NCBI RefSeq assembly: GCF_007049795.1
Contig: NZ_SCFY01000003.1
Coordinates: 62,001-126,000, forward strand
Source: Ectopseudomonas mendocina
GTDB lineage: Bacteria; Pseudomonadota; Gammaproteobacteria; Pseudomonadales; Pseudomonadaceae
Direction: 5' to 3'
Length of the DNA stretch: 64,000 nucleotides
Translations under genes and position numbers: made by a program
In this document: positions 42,922-51,905 of the stretch, piece after piece
How positions within the stretch are numbered: position 1 is the first letter of the stretch
Layout: every line of letters starts with the position of its first letter
The notes under the pieces: generated by a model
Databases searched by the model: none
What the model was told of the DNA's origin: nothing
Seen by the model: the letters and a program-made list of their open reading frames with translations, nothing else

Positions 42922-43596
42922 ATGGCAGCGCGCAAGAAACCGGCACCGAAACGCGGCGCCAGTCGCTATCAAGCCCCGGCGAAGAAGCCCGTACCGGGCT
43001 GGATCTGGCTGGCCTGCGGCCTGGTGGTCGGTGGTTTCTTCATGTTCCTGTTCAGCCTCGAACCGGGCCGTGACGAGATCAAGCGCGACAAGGGCGAGCA
43101 GGTCCGCAGTACCAAACCGGAGCCGAAGCCGACGCAACCCGAGCCGTCCAGACCCAAGTACGATTTCTACACCCTGCTGCCGGAGTCGGAAGTGATCCTG
43201 CCGCAGGCACTGGAAGAAACGCCGCCCCCCATGCCCGAACAGAAACCGGTCACCCCGGAAGAGGCTGCGAAGATCGACACCGCTCGCGCCGAAGCTGCGC
43301 TCAACGGCCAGGTGCCGCCGCCTGCGCCGCCGGTACTGGCCAGCGCGCCCGTCACCACGCAGTTCTTCCTCCAGGCCGGCTCGTTCCGCAAGCGTGACGA
43401 TGCCGATACCGTGCGTGCGCAGATCATCCTGCTCGGCCAGAACGTACGCGTGGAAACTGGCAAGGTTCGCGACGAGACCTGGCACCGGGTTCTGGTCGGC
43501 CCCTTCGCCAGTCGCGAGCAACTCGCGGCCGCGCAGAAGACCCTCGCTGGCAACGGCTACAGCAATCTGCTGTTACAGCAGCGCCAGGTCCGCTGA
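42922..43596 (+). CDS. SPOR-domain cell division protein (FtsN-like)
   Basis: A 224-residue bitopic protein. Residues 1-30 are basic, a membrane helix follows (WIWLACGLVVGGFFMFLFSL), then a proline-rich periplasmic stretch (RPKYDFYTLLPESEV), and a C-terminal SPOR domain (QFFLQAGSFRKRDDADTVRAQIILLGQNVRVE). It starts right at the base after the argS stop. FtsN triggers septal peptidoglycan synthesis, and the Pseudomonas homologue sits at the same place between argS and hslV. Confidence 0.87.
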   Translation: MAARKKPAPKRGASRYQAPAKKPVPGWIWLACGLVVGGFFMFLFSLEPGRDEIKRDKGEQVRSTKPEPKPTQPEPSRPKYDFYTLLPESEVILPQALEETPPPMPEQKPVTPEEAAKIDTARAEAALNGQVPPPAPPVLASAPVTTQFFLQAGSFRKRDDADTVRAQIILLGQNVRVETGKVRDETWHRVLVGPFASREQLAAAQKTLAGNGYSNLLLQQRQVR

Positions 43597-43603
43597 TCGT
43601 CCG

Positions 43604-43745
43604 ACAGGCCGTTGAAAAACGTAGGCGAGGCAGGCTGGCCGAGGCAAAAACAGCCGAAAAAGCGCAGTTTACGCGTTGTAAATGAGCATTTTGAGGCTGT
43701 TTTTAACGACGGCCAGACAACGAAGGTAGTTTTTCAACAGCCTGT
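43604..43745. mobile_element. MITE-like inverted-repeat element
   Basis: A 142-base segment with 17-base ends ACAGGCCGTTGAAAAAC and, inverted, the same with one change (43729-43745). A second inner pair (43634-43654 and 43695-43716, around AAAAACAGCC) makes the whole unit fold on itself. It has no coding capacity of its own. It occupies the gap between the SPOR gene and the hslV promoter. Target duplications are not obvious. Confidence 0.65.
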
Positions 43746-43759
43746 TGAGCCCGCCGCCG

Positions 43760-43788
43760 GTTGAAAATCTGCGGCGGGCACCCCATCT
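43760..43788 (+). promoter_or_regulatory. Sigma-32 (heat-shock) promoter of hslVU
   Basis: GTTGAAA at 43760-43766, a 14-base spacer, and CCCCATCT at 43781-43788 match the sigma-32 consensus (CTTGAAA and CCCCATNT) with one difference. It lies 47 bases before the hslV start, and hslVU is a classic heat-shock operon. Confidence 0.8.
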
Positions 43789-43834
43789 GAGTTTCCATCC
43801 GGGCAAGTTCGCCCCGCAGCGTGGAGATTCACCC

Positions 43835-44365
43835 TTGACCACCATCGTTTCAGTGCGCCGCCACGGCAAGGTCGTGATGGCTGGCGACGGCCAGGTTTCC
43901 CTCGGCAACACCGTCATGAAGGGCAATGCCAAGAAGGTGCGCCGCCTCTACCACGGCCAGGTGCTGGCCGGCTTCGCCGGTGCAACCGCCGATGCTTTTA
44001 CCCTATTCGAGCGCTTCGAAGGCCAGCTCGAGAAACATCAAGGCCACCTGGTACGCGCCGCCGTCGAGCTGGCCAAGGACTGGCGTACCGACCGTAGCCT
44101 GAGCCGCCTGGAAGCCATGCTGGCCGTAGCCAACAAGGATGCCTCCCTGATCATCACCGGCAACGGCGACGTGGTCGAACCCGAGGAAGGCCTGATCGCC
44201 ATGGGCTCCGGCGGCAACTTCGCTCAGGCCGCCGCGCGCGCCTTGCTGATGAAGACCGACCTGTCGGCCCTTGAGGTAGCGCAGACCGCACTCGGCATCG
44301 CCGGCGACATCTGCGTGTTCACCAACCATCATCAGACCATCGAGGAACTGGACGCTGCCGAGTAG
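43835..44365 (+). CDS. hslV: ATP-dependent protease peptidase subunit HslV (ClpQ)
   Basis: A 176-residue proteasome-like peptidase. The second residue Thr (after TTG as Met) is the catalytic N-terminal threonine (TTIVSVRR), and [22 protein letters not shown] and [11 protein letters not shown] are canonical. The start is a TTG at 43835 with a GGAGA site 8 bases upstream; the length agrees with the family. It forms a double hexamer with HslU, clearing misfolded proteins. Confidence 0.96.
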   Translation: MTTIVSVRRHGKVVMAGDGQVSLGNTVMKGNAKKVRRLYHGQVLAGFAGATADAFTLFERFEGQLEKHQGHLVRAAVELAKDWRTDRSLSRLEAMLAVANKDASLIITGNGDVVEPEEGLIAMGSGGNFAQAAARALLMKTDLSALEVAQTALGIAGDICVFTNHHQTIEELDAAE

Positions 44366-44440
44366 CGTCCACTGCCTCAGAACCTGTTCCCGATGCCGAC
44401 GAACAGGCGCTCACAGTTTCCCGATAGCGAGCCAGATTCC

Positions 44441-45781
44441 ATGTCCATGACGCCCCGCGAGATCGTCCACGAACTCAACCGCCACATCATCGGCCAGGAC
44501 GACGCCAAACGCGCCGTCGCCATCGCCCTGCGCAACCGCTGGCGGCGCATGCAGCTTCCGGCTGAACTGCGCCAGGAAGTGACACCGAAGAACATCCTGA
44601 TGATCGGCCCGACCGGCGTCGGCAAGACCGAAATCGCCCGTCGCCTGGCCAAGCTGGCCAACGCGCCGTTCCTCAAGGTCGAGGCGACCAAGTTCACAGA
44701 GGTCGGCTACGTCGGCCGCGACGTCGAGTCGATCATCCGCGACCTGGCCGATGCCGCGGTGAAGATGCTGCGCGAACAGGAGATCACCAAGGTTCGTCAC
44801 CGTGCCGAAGATGCCGCCGAAGAGCGCATCCTCGACGCGCTGCTGCCACCTGCACGTCAGGGTTTCGGTGATGAGCCTGCGCGCAGCGAGGATTCCAATA
44901 CCCGTCAGCTGTTCCGCAAGCGCCTGCGCGAAGGTCAGTTGAACGACAAGGAAATCGATATCGAAGTGGCCGACTCACCCATGGGCGTCGAGATCATGAC
45001 CCCGCCGGGCATGGAGGAGATGACCAACCAGCTGCAGAACCTGTTCTCCAGCATGGGCAAGGGCAAGAAGAAGAGCCGCAAGCTCAAGGTCGCCGATGCC
45101 CTCAAACTGGTGCGCGACGAGGAAGCCGCGCGCCTGGTCAACGAGGAAGAACTCAAGGCCCGCGCACTGGAAGCCGTCGAGCAACACGGCATCGTCTTCA
45201 TCGACGAGATCGACAAGGTGGCCAAGCGCGGCAACACCGGCGGCGCCGATGTTTCTCGCGAGGGTGTGCAGCGCGACCTGCTGCCGCTGATCGAGGGCTG
45301 CACGGTCAACACCAAGCTGGGCATGGTCAGGACCGACCATATCCTGTTCATCGCCTCGGGCGCTTTCCACCTGAGCAAGCCGAGCGACCTGGTGCCCGAG
45401 CTGCAAGGCCGACTGCCGATTCGCGTCGAGCTCAAGGCGCTGAGCCCGCAGGACTTCGAGCGCATCCTCAGCGAGCCGCACGCTTCGCTTACCGAGCAGT
45501 ACAGTGCGCTGCTGCAAACCGAGGGTTTGAGCATCGAATTCGCCGAAGACGGCATCAAGCGCCTGGCGGAGATCGCCTGGCAGGTCAACGAGAAAACCGA
45601 GAACATCGGTGCCCGTCGCCTGCACACCCTGCTCGAACGCCTGTTGGAGGAAGTCTCCTTCAGTGCCGGTGATCTGGCTGGCCAGCAGAACGGCGAACCG
45701 ATTCGCATCGACGCAACCTACGTCAACGGCCACCTCGGTGAGCTGGCGCAGGACGAAGACCTGTCGCGCTATATCCTGTAA
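44441..45781 (+). CDS. hslU: HslU (ClpY) unfoldase of the HslUV protease
   Basis: A 446-residue AAA+ protein. Walker A GPTGVGKT is at residues 56-63, the Walker B is [11 protein letters not shown], the pore motif is GYVGRD, and the C-terminal domain ends EDLSRYIL. It unfolds substrates and feeds HslV. It lies 75 bases after hslV with no terminator between, so both come from the sigma-32 promoter. A palindromic doublet follows the stop. Confidence 0.97.
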   Translation: MSMTPREIVHELNRHIIGQDDAKRAVAIALRNRWRRMQLPAELRQEVTPKNILMIGPTGVGKTEIARRLAKLANAPFLKVEATKFTEVGYVGRDVESIIRDLADAAVKMLREQEITKVRHRAEDAAEERILDALLPPARQGFGDEPARSEDSNTRQLFRKRLREGQLNDKEIDIEVADSPMGVEIMTPPGMEEMTNQLQNLFSSMGKGKKKSRKLKVADALKLVRDEEAARLVNEEELKARALEAVEQHGIVFIDEIDKVAKRGNTGGADVSREGVQRDLLPLIEGCTVNTKLGMVRTDHILFIASGAFHLSKPSDLVPELQGRLPIRVELKALSPQDFERILSEPHASLTEQYSALLQTEGLSIEFAEDGIKRLAEIAWQVNEKTENIGARRLHTLLERLLEEVSFSAGDLAGQQNGEPIRIDATYVNGHLGELAQDEDLSRYIL

Positions 45782-45786
45782 GCCCC

Positions 45787-45842
45787 GTAGCCCGGATGCA
45801 GTCCGGGGCCCCTGAAAAGCCCCCGGATTGCATCCGGGCTAC
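45787..45842. repeat. REP-like palindromic doublet, family B (copy 1)
   Basis: Two inverted units at 45787 and 45821, of the form GTAGCCCGGATGCA followed by TCCGGG, 12 bases apart. The same unit recurs at 61680-61739. It fills the gap between hslU and the DUF971 gene and could end hslU transcription. Confidence 0.85.
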
Positions 45843-45860
45843 CGATAGCGGAAATCAGCC

Positions 45861-46232
45861 ATGCCCATCCCCAGCGCGATCAAACTGCACAAGGCCTCGA
45901 AAACCCTGGAGCTGCGTTATGGCGAGCAGAGCTATCGGCTCAGTGCCGAGTTTCTGCGCGTGCATTCGCCCTCGGCCGAAGTGCAGGGGCATGGCAAGCC
46001 GATCCTGCAGACCGGCAAACTCAACGTCGGTCTCGAGCGCATCGAACCGGCTGGCAACTACGCACTGAAACTGTGCTTCGACGATGGCCACGACAGCGGC
46101 CTGTTCACCTGGGAATACCTGTACGAACTGGCCACACGCCAGGACGCGCTGTGGACCGACTACCTGGCCGAACTCAGCGCTGCTGGAAAATCTCGCGACC
46201 CCAGCGAGTCGGTCGTCCGCCTGATGCTCTGA
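45861..46232 (+). CDS. DUF971 / gamma-butyrobetaine-hydroxylase-like N-terminal domain protein
   Basis: A 123-residue protein of the DUF971 family: LELRYGEQSYRLSAEFLRVHSPSAEVQGHG and KLCFDDGHDSGLFTWEYLYEL are the characteristic strands. In other bacteria the domain stands alone or fused to other proteins (Fe-S scaffold-related roles have been suggested). A gene for it between hslU and phaC1 is standard in Pseudomonas (PA5055 position). No catalytic residues are evident. Confidence 0.85.
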   Translation: MPIPSAIKLHKASKTLELRYGEQSYRLSAEFLRVHSPSAEVQGHGKPILQTGKLNVGLERIEPAGNYALKLCFDDGHDSGLFTWEYLYELATRQDALWTDYLAELSAAGKSRDPSESVVRLML

Positions 46233-46382
46233 GCGGCTGCAAAAGCCTCGACGCAGAGCGCTCGCGCCCATCACATAGAGTCACGTTAGCGACAGTTAGA
46301 GCGCGTTTTCTAATCTATCGCGGCATACTCCTGCCCCACTGACCAGCTTGCTTAACTTCAAAAACTCGGGTAACCAAGGAAC

Positions 46383-46398
46383 TGGCAGGTTCCCTGCA
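46383..46398 (+). promoter_or_regulatory. Sigma-54-like promoter upstream of phaC1
   Basis: TGGCAGGTTCCCTGCA matches the -24/-12 consensus (TGGCACG, four bases, TTGCA) at 9 of 11 defined positions with correct GG-to-GC spacing of 12. It lies 131 bases before the phaC1 start. A sigma-54-type promoter upstream of phaC1 has been described in P. aeruginosa. Confidence 0.6.
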
Positions 46399-46528
46399 TT
46401 TGGCTGTGCCAGATGCAACGAAAGATGCGGACTCGATCCGCCCCCGGTTAACCCGAGCAGTACCAGGCCCTGTGTCGCCGCGCGCCCCCACAGGCCGGTA
46501 TTCGTCTCAGGACAATGGAGCGTCGTAG

Positions 46529-48208
46529 ATGAGTGATAAGAATAACGAAGACCTGAAACGCCAGGCCTCGGAAAACACCCTGGGGCTCAACCCAGTGATT
46601 GGCATCCGCGGCAAGGATCTCCTGACATCTGCCCGCATGATGCTGACCCAGGCACTCAAGCAACCCTTCCACAGCGCCAAGCATGTCGCCCATTTCGGCC
46701 TCGAACTGAAGAACGTCATGCTCGGCCAGTCAGCGCTCAAGCCTGAAGACGGTGACCGCCGCTTCGCCGACCCGGCCTGGAGCCAGAACCCGCTGTATCG
46801 CCGCTACCTGCAGACCTACCTGGCCTGGCGCAAGGAGCTGCACGACTGGATCGAGCACAGCTCGCTGTCCGAGCAGGACGCCAGTCGCGGCCACTTCGTG
46901 ATCAACCTGATGACCGAAGCCATGGCGCCGTCCAACAGCATGGCCAATCCGGCCGCGGTCAAACGCTTCTTCGAAACCGGCGGTAAAAGCCTGCTCGACG
47001 GTCTCTCGCACCTGGCCAAGGACATGGTGCACAACGGCGGCATGCCCAGCCAGGTGAACATGGAGGCCTTCGAGGTCGGCAAGAACCTGGCCACCACCGA
47101 CGGCGCCGTGGTCTTTCGCAATGACGTGCTGGAGCTGATCCAGTACAAGCCGATCACCGAGAGCGTGCACGAACGCCCGCTGCTGGTGGTGCCGCCGCAG
47201 ATCAACAAGTTCTACGTCTTCGACCTGTCGCCAGACAAGAGCCTGGCGCGCTTCCTCCTGCGCAGCCAGGTGCAGACCTTCGTGGTCAGTTGGCGCAACC
47301 CAACCAAGGCGCAGCGCGAGTGGGGCCTGTCCACCTACATCGAGGCGCTCAAGGAAGCCATCGACGTCATCTGCGCCATCACCGGCAGCAAGGACGTCAA
47401 CATGCTCGGCGCCTGCTCTGGCGGCCTGACCACCGCCTCCCTGCTCGGTCATTACGCCGCTCTCGGCCAGCAGAAGGTCAACGCCCTGACCCTGCTGGTC
47501 AGCGTGCTCGATACCCAACTCGACACCCAGGTGGCACTGTTCGCCGACGAGAAGACCCTGGAAGCGGCCAAGCGCCGTTCCTACCAGGCCGGCGTGCTGG
47601 AAGGCAGCGACATGGCCAAGGTATTCGCCTGGATGCGTCCCAACGACCTGATCTGGAACTACTGGGTCAACAACTACCTGCTCGGCAACGAGCCACCGGT
47701 GTTCGACATTCTCTACTGGAACAACGACACCACACGCCTGCCAGCCGCCCTGCACGGCGAGTTCATCGAGATGTTCCAGACCAACCCGCTGACCCGTCCG
47801 GGCGCGCTGGAAGTCTGCGGCACACCGATCGACCTCAAGCAGGTCACCTGCGACTTCTTCGTCGTCGCCGGCACCACCGACCACATCACGCCGTGGGACT
47901 CCTGCTACAAGTCGGCTCACCTGTTCGGCGGCAAGTGCGAGTTCGTGCTATCCAACAGTGGCCACATCCAGAGCATCCTCAACCCACCGGGCAACCCCAA
48001 GGCGCGCTACATGACCAACAGCGAGATGCCGCTGGACCCGAAGGCCTGGCAGGAAAGCTCGACCAAGCACGCCGACTCCTGGTGGCTGCACTGGCAGACC
48101 TGGCTGGCCGAGCGCTCAGGCAAGACCAAGAACGCGTCCACCACACTGGGCAACAAGAAATTCCCGGCCGGCGAAGCCGCCCCGGGCACCTACGTACACG
48201 AACGTTGA
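46529..48208 (+). CDS. phaC1: Class II poly(3-hydroxyalkanoate) polymerase 1
   Basis: A 559-residue synthase. The lipase-like box is LGACSGGL with the catalytic Cys296; the partner Asp lies in the TTDHITPWD stretch and His in NSGHIQSILNPPGNP. The N-terminal start MSDKNNEDLKRQASENTLGLNPVIG matches Pseudomonas PhaC1. It polymerises medium-chain-length (R)-3-hydroxyacyl-CoA at the surface of granules. A putative sigma-54 promoter lies upstream. It heads phaC1-phaZ-phaC2-phaD. Confidence 0.97.
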   Translation: MSDKNNEDLKRQASENTLGLNPVIGIRGKDLLTSARMMLTQALKQPFHSAKHVAHFGLELKNVMLGQSALKPEDGDRRFADPAWSQNPLYRRYLQTYLAWRKELHDWIEHSSLSEQDASRGHFVINLMTEAMAPSNSMANPAAVKRFFETGGKSLLDGLSHLAKDMVHNGGMPSQVNMEAFEVGKNLATTDGAVVFRNDVLELIQYKPITESVHERPLLVVPPQINKFYVFDLSPDKSLARFLLRSQVQTFVVSWRNPTKAQREWGLSTYIEALKEAIDVICAITGSKDVNMLGACSGGLTTASLLGHYAALGQQKVNALTLLVSVLDTQLDTQVALFADEKTLEAAKRRSYQAGVLEGSDMAKVFAWMRPNDLIWNYWVNNYLLGNEPPVFDILYWNNDTTRLPAALHGEFIEMFQTNPLTRPGALEVCGTPIDLKQVTCDFFVVAGTTDHITPWDSCYKSAHLFGGKCEFVLSNSGHIQSILNPPGNPKARYMTNSEMPLDPKAWQESSTKHADSWWLHWQTWLAERSGKTKNASTTLGNKKFPAGEAAPGTYVHER

Positions 48209-48235
48209 TGCGGCGCCTCTGGCGCCACACTGCCC

Positions 48236-48255
48236 GCGGCACTGGGAAGTGCCGC
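48236..48255 (+). other. Hairpin in the phaC1-phaZ gap
   Basis: A perfect eight-base stem (GCGGCACT with AGTGCCGC) around GGGA, with no T run after it. It is in a 153-base gap in the operon and could affect mRNA stability, but I cannot assign a role. Confidence 0.4.
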
Positions 48256-48361
48256 ACGTCACGACGGCCTGGCCGGGCGTGACGAACCAGGATTGCCCTG
48301 GTCATTCTGGAAGCGGCCAGGATCGTCGCCTCCAGCGCTTAACTCCATAGGGGCTGCGCCC

Positions 48362-49219
48362 ATGCCGCAACCATTCGTATTCCGCACCATCGACCTCGAT
48401 GGGCAGACCATCCGCACCGCGGTGCGGCCGGGCAAGAGCCAGTTGGTGCCGCTGCTGATCTTCAACGGCATCGGCGCCAACCTGGAGCTGGTGATGCCCT
48501 TCGTCGCCGCCCTGGATCCGGAGCTGGAAATCATCGCCTTCGACGTTCCTGGCGTTGGTGGCTCATCGACCCCGGCCACGCCCTACCGGTTTCCCGGTCT
48601 GGCCAAGCTGGCGGCGCGCATGCTGGACTATCTCGACTACGGTCAGGTCAACGCCATCGGTGTGTCCTGGGGCGGCGCACTCGCGCAGCAGTTCGCCCAT
48701 GACTACCCCGAGCGCTGCAAGAAGCTGATCCTCGCCGCCACCTCGGCCGGCGCGGTGATGGTGCCAGGCAAGCCCAAGGTGCTTTGGCGCATGGCCAGCC
48801 CGCGGCGCTATGTGCAGCCGTCCTACGGCGTTCGCATCGCCCCGGACATCTACGGCGGCGCCTTCCGTCGCGACCCCAAGCTGGCCATGGCGCATGCCAG
48901 CAAGGTCCGTTCGGGCGGCAAGATGGGCTACTACTGGCAGCTGTTCGCCGGCCTCGGCTGGACCAGCATCCACTGGCTGCACAAGATCCGCCAACCGACG
49001 CTGGTGATGGCCGGCGATGACGACCCGCTGATCCCGCTGATCAACATGCGCCTGCTGGCCTGGCGCATTCCCAACGCCGAACTGCACGTGATCGACGACG
49101 GCCACCTGTTCCTGGTGACCCGTGCCGAGGCGGTGGCGCCGATCATCATGAAGTTTCTCGAAGAGGAACGGCACCGCGCGGTGATGCACCCGCAGCCAAC
49201 ACCTGTGCGCCAGCATTGA
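48362..49219 (+). CDS. phaZ: Intracellular PHA depolymerase
   Basis: A 285-residue alpha/beta hydrolase. The nucleophile Ser102 is in GVSWGGALAQQ, the Asp is in MAGDDDPLIP and His in DDGHLFLVTR. It breaks medium-chain-length PHA inside the cell to release hydroxy acids. The ATG at 48362 (MPQPFVFRTIDLDGQTIR) fits the family start. It lies between phaC1 and phaC2 and is followed by a strong hairpin. Confidence 0.96.
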   Translation: MPQPFVFRTIDLDGQTIRTAVRPGKSQLVPLLIFNGIGANLELVMPFVAALDPELEIIAFDVPGVGGSSTPATPYRFPGLAKLAARMLDYLDYGQVNAIGVSWGGALAQQFAHDYPERCKKLILAATSAGAVMVPGKPKVLWRMASPRRYVQPSYGVRIAPDIYGGAFRRDPKLAMAHASKVRSGGKMGYYWQLFAGLGWTSIHWLHKIRQPTLVMAGDDDPLIPLINMRLLAWRIPNAELHVIDDGHLFLVTRAEAVAPIIMKFLEEERHRAVMHPQPTPVRQH

Positions 49220-49257
49220 CCCGCACCAGCTTAGTGCTCAATGTAGGGCATGCGCGA

Positions 49258-49288
49258 CGAAGGGGCCGATAACGGCCCCTTCGATTTT
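49258..49288 (+). terminator. Terminator between phaZ and phaC2
   Basis: An 11-base-pair stem (CGAAGGGGCCG with CGGCCCCTTCG) around ATAA, followed by ATTTT, 38 bases after the phaZ stop. It should reduce read-through into phaC2. Confidence 0.85.
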
Positions 49289-49449
49289 CGACGCGGCGCT
49301 CTGGGATGCACTTCCTGCGCGCCTGGTACAGGGCTTGCTGCACAGGTTGCACAAGCACAAGGCGCGCGTCAGGCAGTCCGCGCCATGAAAGTCTCTTGCA
49401 GGTCGTGCTCAACGACCTGCCAGGCGGTTTGACGATGGAGTGTTACACC

Positions 49450-51132
49450 ATGCGAGACAAGTCGAACCCGGCCTCACTGCCGGCACCTGCCAGTTTCATG
49501 AATGCCCAGAGCGCGGTAGTGGGCGTACGCGGTCGCGATCTGTTGTCCACCATGCGCCTGCTGGCCGCCCAGGGCCTGAAGAACCCGGTGCGCAGTGGTC
49601 GTCACCTGCTGGCCTTCGGCGGCCAGCTTGGCCGGGTGCTGCTCGGCGACACCCTGCACAAGGTCAATCCGCAGGATGCCCGTTTCGCCGATCCAACCTG
49701 GCACCTCAACCCCTTCTATCGCCGTAGCCTGCAGGCCTATCTGGCATGGCAGAAGCAACTGGCGGCATGGATCGACGACAGCGATCTGTCAGCCGATGAT
49801 CGCGCCCGCGCGCGCTTTCTCGCCGCGCTGATGAGCGACGCGCTGTCGCCCTCCAATAGCCCGCTCAACCCGCAGGCGCTGAAGGAGCTGTTCAATACCG
49901 GCGGCAGTAGTGCATTCAAGGGCTTGCGCCACCTGCTCGACGACCTGCTGCACAACGACGGCATGCCCAGCCAGGTGACCAAGCATGCTTTCGAGGTCGG
50001 TCGTAACCTGGCCTGCACCCCCGGCGCAGTGGTGTTTCGCAACGAGCTGCTGGAGCTGATCCAGTACAAGCCGATGAGCGAAAAGCAGTACCTGCGCCCG
50101 CTGCTGATCGTGCCGCCGCAGATCAACAAGTACTACATATTCGACCTGTCCAACGACAAGAGCTTCGTCCAGTACGCACTGAAGAACGGCCTGCAGACCT
50201 TCATGATCAGTTGGCGCAACCCCGATCCACGGCACCGCGAATGGGGCCTGTCGAGCTACGTGCAGGCGGTCGAGGAGGCCGTCGACGCCTGCCGCGCGAT
50301 CACCGGCAGCAAGGACGTCAATCTGCTCGGCGCCTGCGCCGGTGGTCTGACCATCGCCGCCCTGCAAGGCCACCTGCAGGCGCGCCGGCAGTTACGCAAG
50401 GTTGCCAGCGCTACCTATATGGTCAGCCTGCTCGACAGTCAGATCGACAGCCCGGCTATGCTCTTCGCCGACGAGGAAACCCTGGAGTCGGCCAAGCGTC
50501 GCTCCTACCAGCAAGGCGTGCTGGATGGTCGCGACATGGCCAGGGTATTCGCCTGGATGCGCCCCAATGACCTGATCTGGAACTACTGGATCAACAACTA
50601 CCTGCTCGGCAAGCAGCCGCCGGCTTTCGATATCCTCTACTGGAACAACGACAACACCCGCCTGCCCGCTGCACTGCATGGTGACCTGATCGACTTCTTC
50701 AAGCACAACCCGCTCAGCCGCAGCGGCGGCCTGGAAGTCTGTGGTACGCCGGTGGACCTGGCCAAGGTCACTGTCGACAGTTTCAGCGTGGCCGGAATCA
50801 ATGATCACATCACGCCCTGGGACGCAGTTTACCGCTCGACCCTGCTGCTCGGTGGCAACCGCCGCTTCATCCTCTCCAACAGCGGCCATATCCAGAGCAT
50901 CCTCAACCCGCCGGGCAACCCCAAGGCCAACTACTACGAGAACGCCAAGCTCACCTCAGACCCACGCGCCTGGTATCACGACGCCCAGCACCAGCAGGGC
51001 AGCTGGTGGCCGCAGTGGCTGGAGTGGATTCAGGCGCGCTCCGGCGAGCAACGCGCCACGCTGATGACCCTGGGCAGCCAGAAGCATCCGACTATGGAGG
51101 CGGCGCCCGGCACCTACGTGCATATCCGCTGA
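49450..51132 (+). CDS. phaC2: Class II PHA polymerase 2
   Basis: A 560-residue synthase, a paralogue of phaC1. LGACAGGL carries Cys296 (same position as in PhaC1), and the Asp and His motifs are conserved (INDHITPWD, NSGHIQSILNPPGNP). The ATG at 49450 (MRDKSNPASLPAPASFMNAQSAVVG) agrees with PhaC2 starts. A gap of 230 bases with a terminator separates it from phaZ, so a separate promoter is likely. Two synthases with the depolymerase between them is the usual mcl-PHA arrangement. Confidence 0.96.
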   Translation: MRDKSNPASLPAPASFMNAQSAVVGVRGRDLLSTMRLLAAQGLKNPVRSGRHLLAFGGQLGRVLLGDTLHKVNPQDARFADPTWHLNPFYRRSLQAYLAWQKQLAAWIDDSDLSADDRARARFLAALMSDALSPSNSPLNPQALKELFNTGGSSAFKGLRHLLDDLLHNDGMPSQVTKHAFEVGRNLACTPGAVVFRNELLELIQYKPMSEKQYLRPLLIVPPQINKYYIFDLSNDKSFVQYALKNGLQTFMISWRNPDPRHREWGLSSYVQAVEEAVDACRAITGSKDVNLLGACAGGLTIAALQGHLQARRQLRKVASATYMVSLLDSQIDSPAMLFADEETLESAKRRSYQQGVLDGRDMARVFAWMRPNDLIWNYWINNYLLGKQPPAFDILYWNNDNTRLPAALHGDLIDFFKHNPLSRSGGLEVCGTPVDLAKVTVDSFSVAGINDHITPWDAVYRSTLLLGGNRRFILSNSGHIQSILNPPGNPKANYYENAKLTSDPRAWYHDAQHQQGSWWPQWLEWIQARSGEQRATLMTLGSQKHPTMEAAPGTYVHIR

Positions 51133-51199
51133 AAGCGGTGGCCGCCAGCACGCCGGCCGGTTATCGTCAGCCCTCGCGCAGTCGAACAAGAAGCCAAGG

Positions 51200-51814
51200 A
51201 TGAAAACCCGCGAACGCATTCTGCAAACCGCCCTGCAGCTGTTCAACGAGCAGGGCGAGCCCAATGTTTCGACCCTGGAGATCGCCAACGAACTGGACAT
51301 CAGCCCAGGCAATCTCTACCACCACTTCCATGGCAAGGAGCCGCTGGTACTGGAACTGTTCGAGCGCTTCCAGAGCGAGATGACGCCGCTGCTCGATCCG
51401 CCCGCAGAGGCCCAGCTGGATGTCGAGGACTACTGGCTGTTCCTGCACCTGATCGTCGAGCGCCTGTCGCAATACCGCTTTCTCTTCCAGGATATGTCCA
51501 ACCTGGCGGGACGTTTGCCGAAGCTGGCACGAGGCATTCGTCATTGGCTGAACGCGCTGAAACGCACCCTGGCTGCCCTGCTCGCCCGCCTGATGGCCGA
51601 TGGGCAGTTGAACAGCGGCACTCAGGCTCTCGGCCAACTGGTCGAGCAGATCACCCTGACCCTGCTCTTCTCCCTCGACTACCAGCGCATCCTCGACCAG
51701 CAGGGTGAAGTGCGCCTGGTGGTGTACCAGATCATGATGCTGGTCGCGCCGCACCTGAATCAGCCATCACGCGGCACCGTCGAGCACCTGGCACAGCGTT
51801 ATCTGGAAGCCTGA
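51200..51814 (+). CDS. phaD: TetR-family PHA regulator PhaD
   Basis: A 204-residue TetR-type protein. The helix-turn-helix is STLEIANELDISPGNLYHHFHGKEPL near residues 24-49, with a ligand-binding C-terminal helical domain. PhaD is a positive regulator of phaI and phaC1 promoters in P. putida, where CoA-type ligands are the effector. It is the last gene of the plus-strand unit and is convergent with phaF across a shared terminator. Confidence 0.95.
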   Translation: MKTRERILQTALQLFNEQGEPNVSTLEIANELDISPGNLYHHFHGKEPLVLELFERFQSEMTPLLDPPAEAQLDVEDYWLFLHLIVERLSQYRFLFQDMSNLAGRLPKLARGIRHWLNALKRTLAALLARLMADGQLNSGTQALGQLVEQITLTLLFSLDYQRILDQQGEVRLVVYQIMMLVAPHLNQPSRGTVEHLAQRYLEA

Positions 51815-51862
51815 CGCGCACCCTAGGTTGCTGCGCTTGGCGCACACCTTGGGCCGGAAATG

Positions 51863-51892
51863 AAAACGCCCGGCACTAGGCCGGGCGTTTTT
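51863..51892. terminator. Bidirectional terminator between phaD and phaF
   Basis: A perfect 12-base-pair stem AAAACGCCCGGC with GCCGGGCGTTTT around ACTAG. A and T runs on both sides let it work for both convergent operons. Confidence 0.94.
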
Positions 51893-51905
51893 GATCCTGA
51901 GACAC

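Noticed and set aside
42088..43521. 477-codon frame antisense to argS and the SPOR gene
   Set aside because: Spans two real genes on the other strand and has no recognisable domain.
46730..47920. 396-codon frame antisense to phaC1
   Set aside because: Shadow of phaC1, which is complete and conserved.
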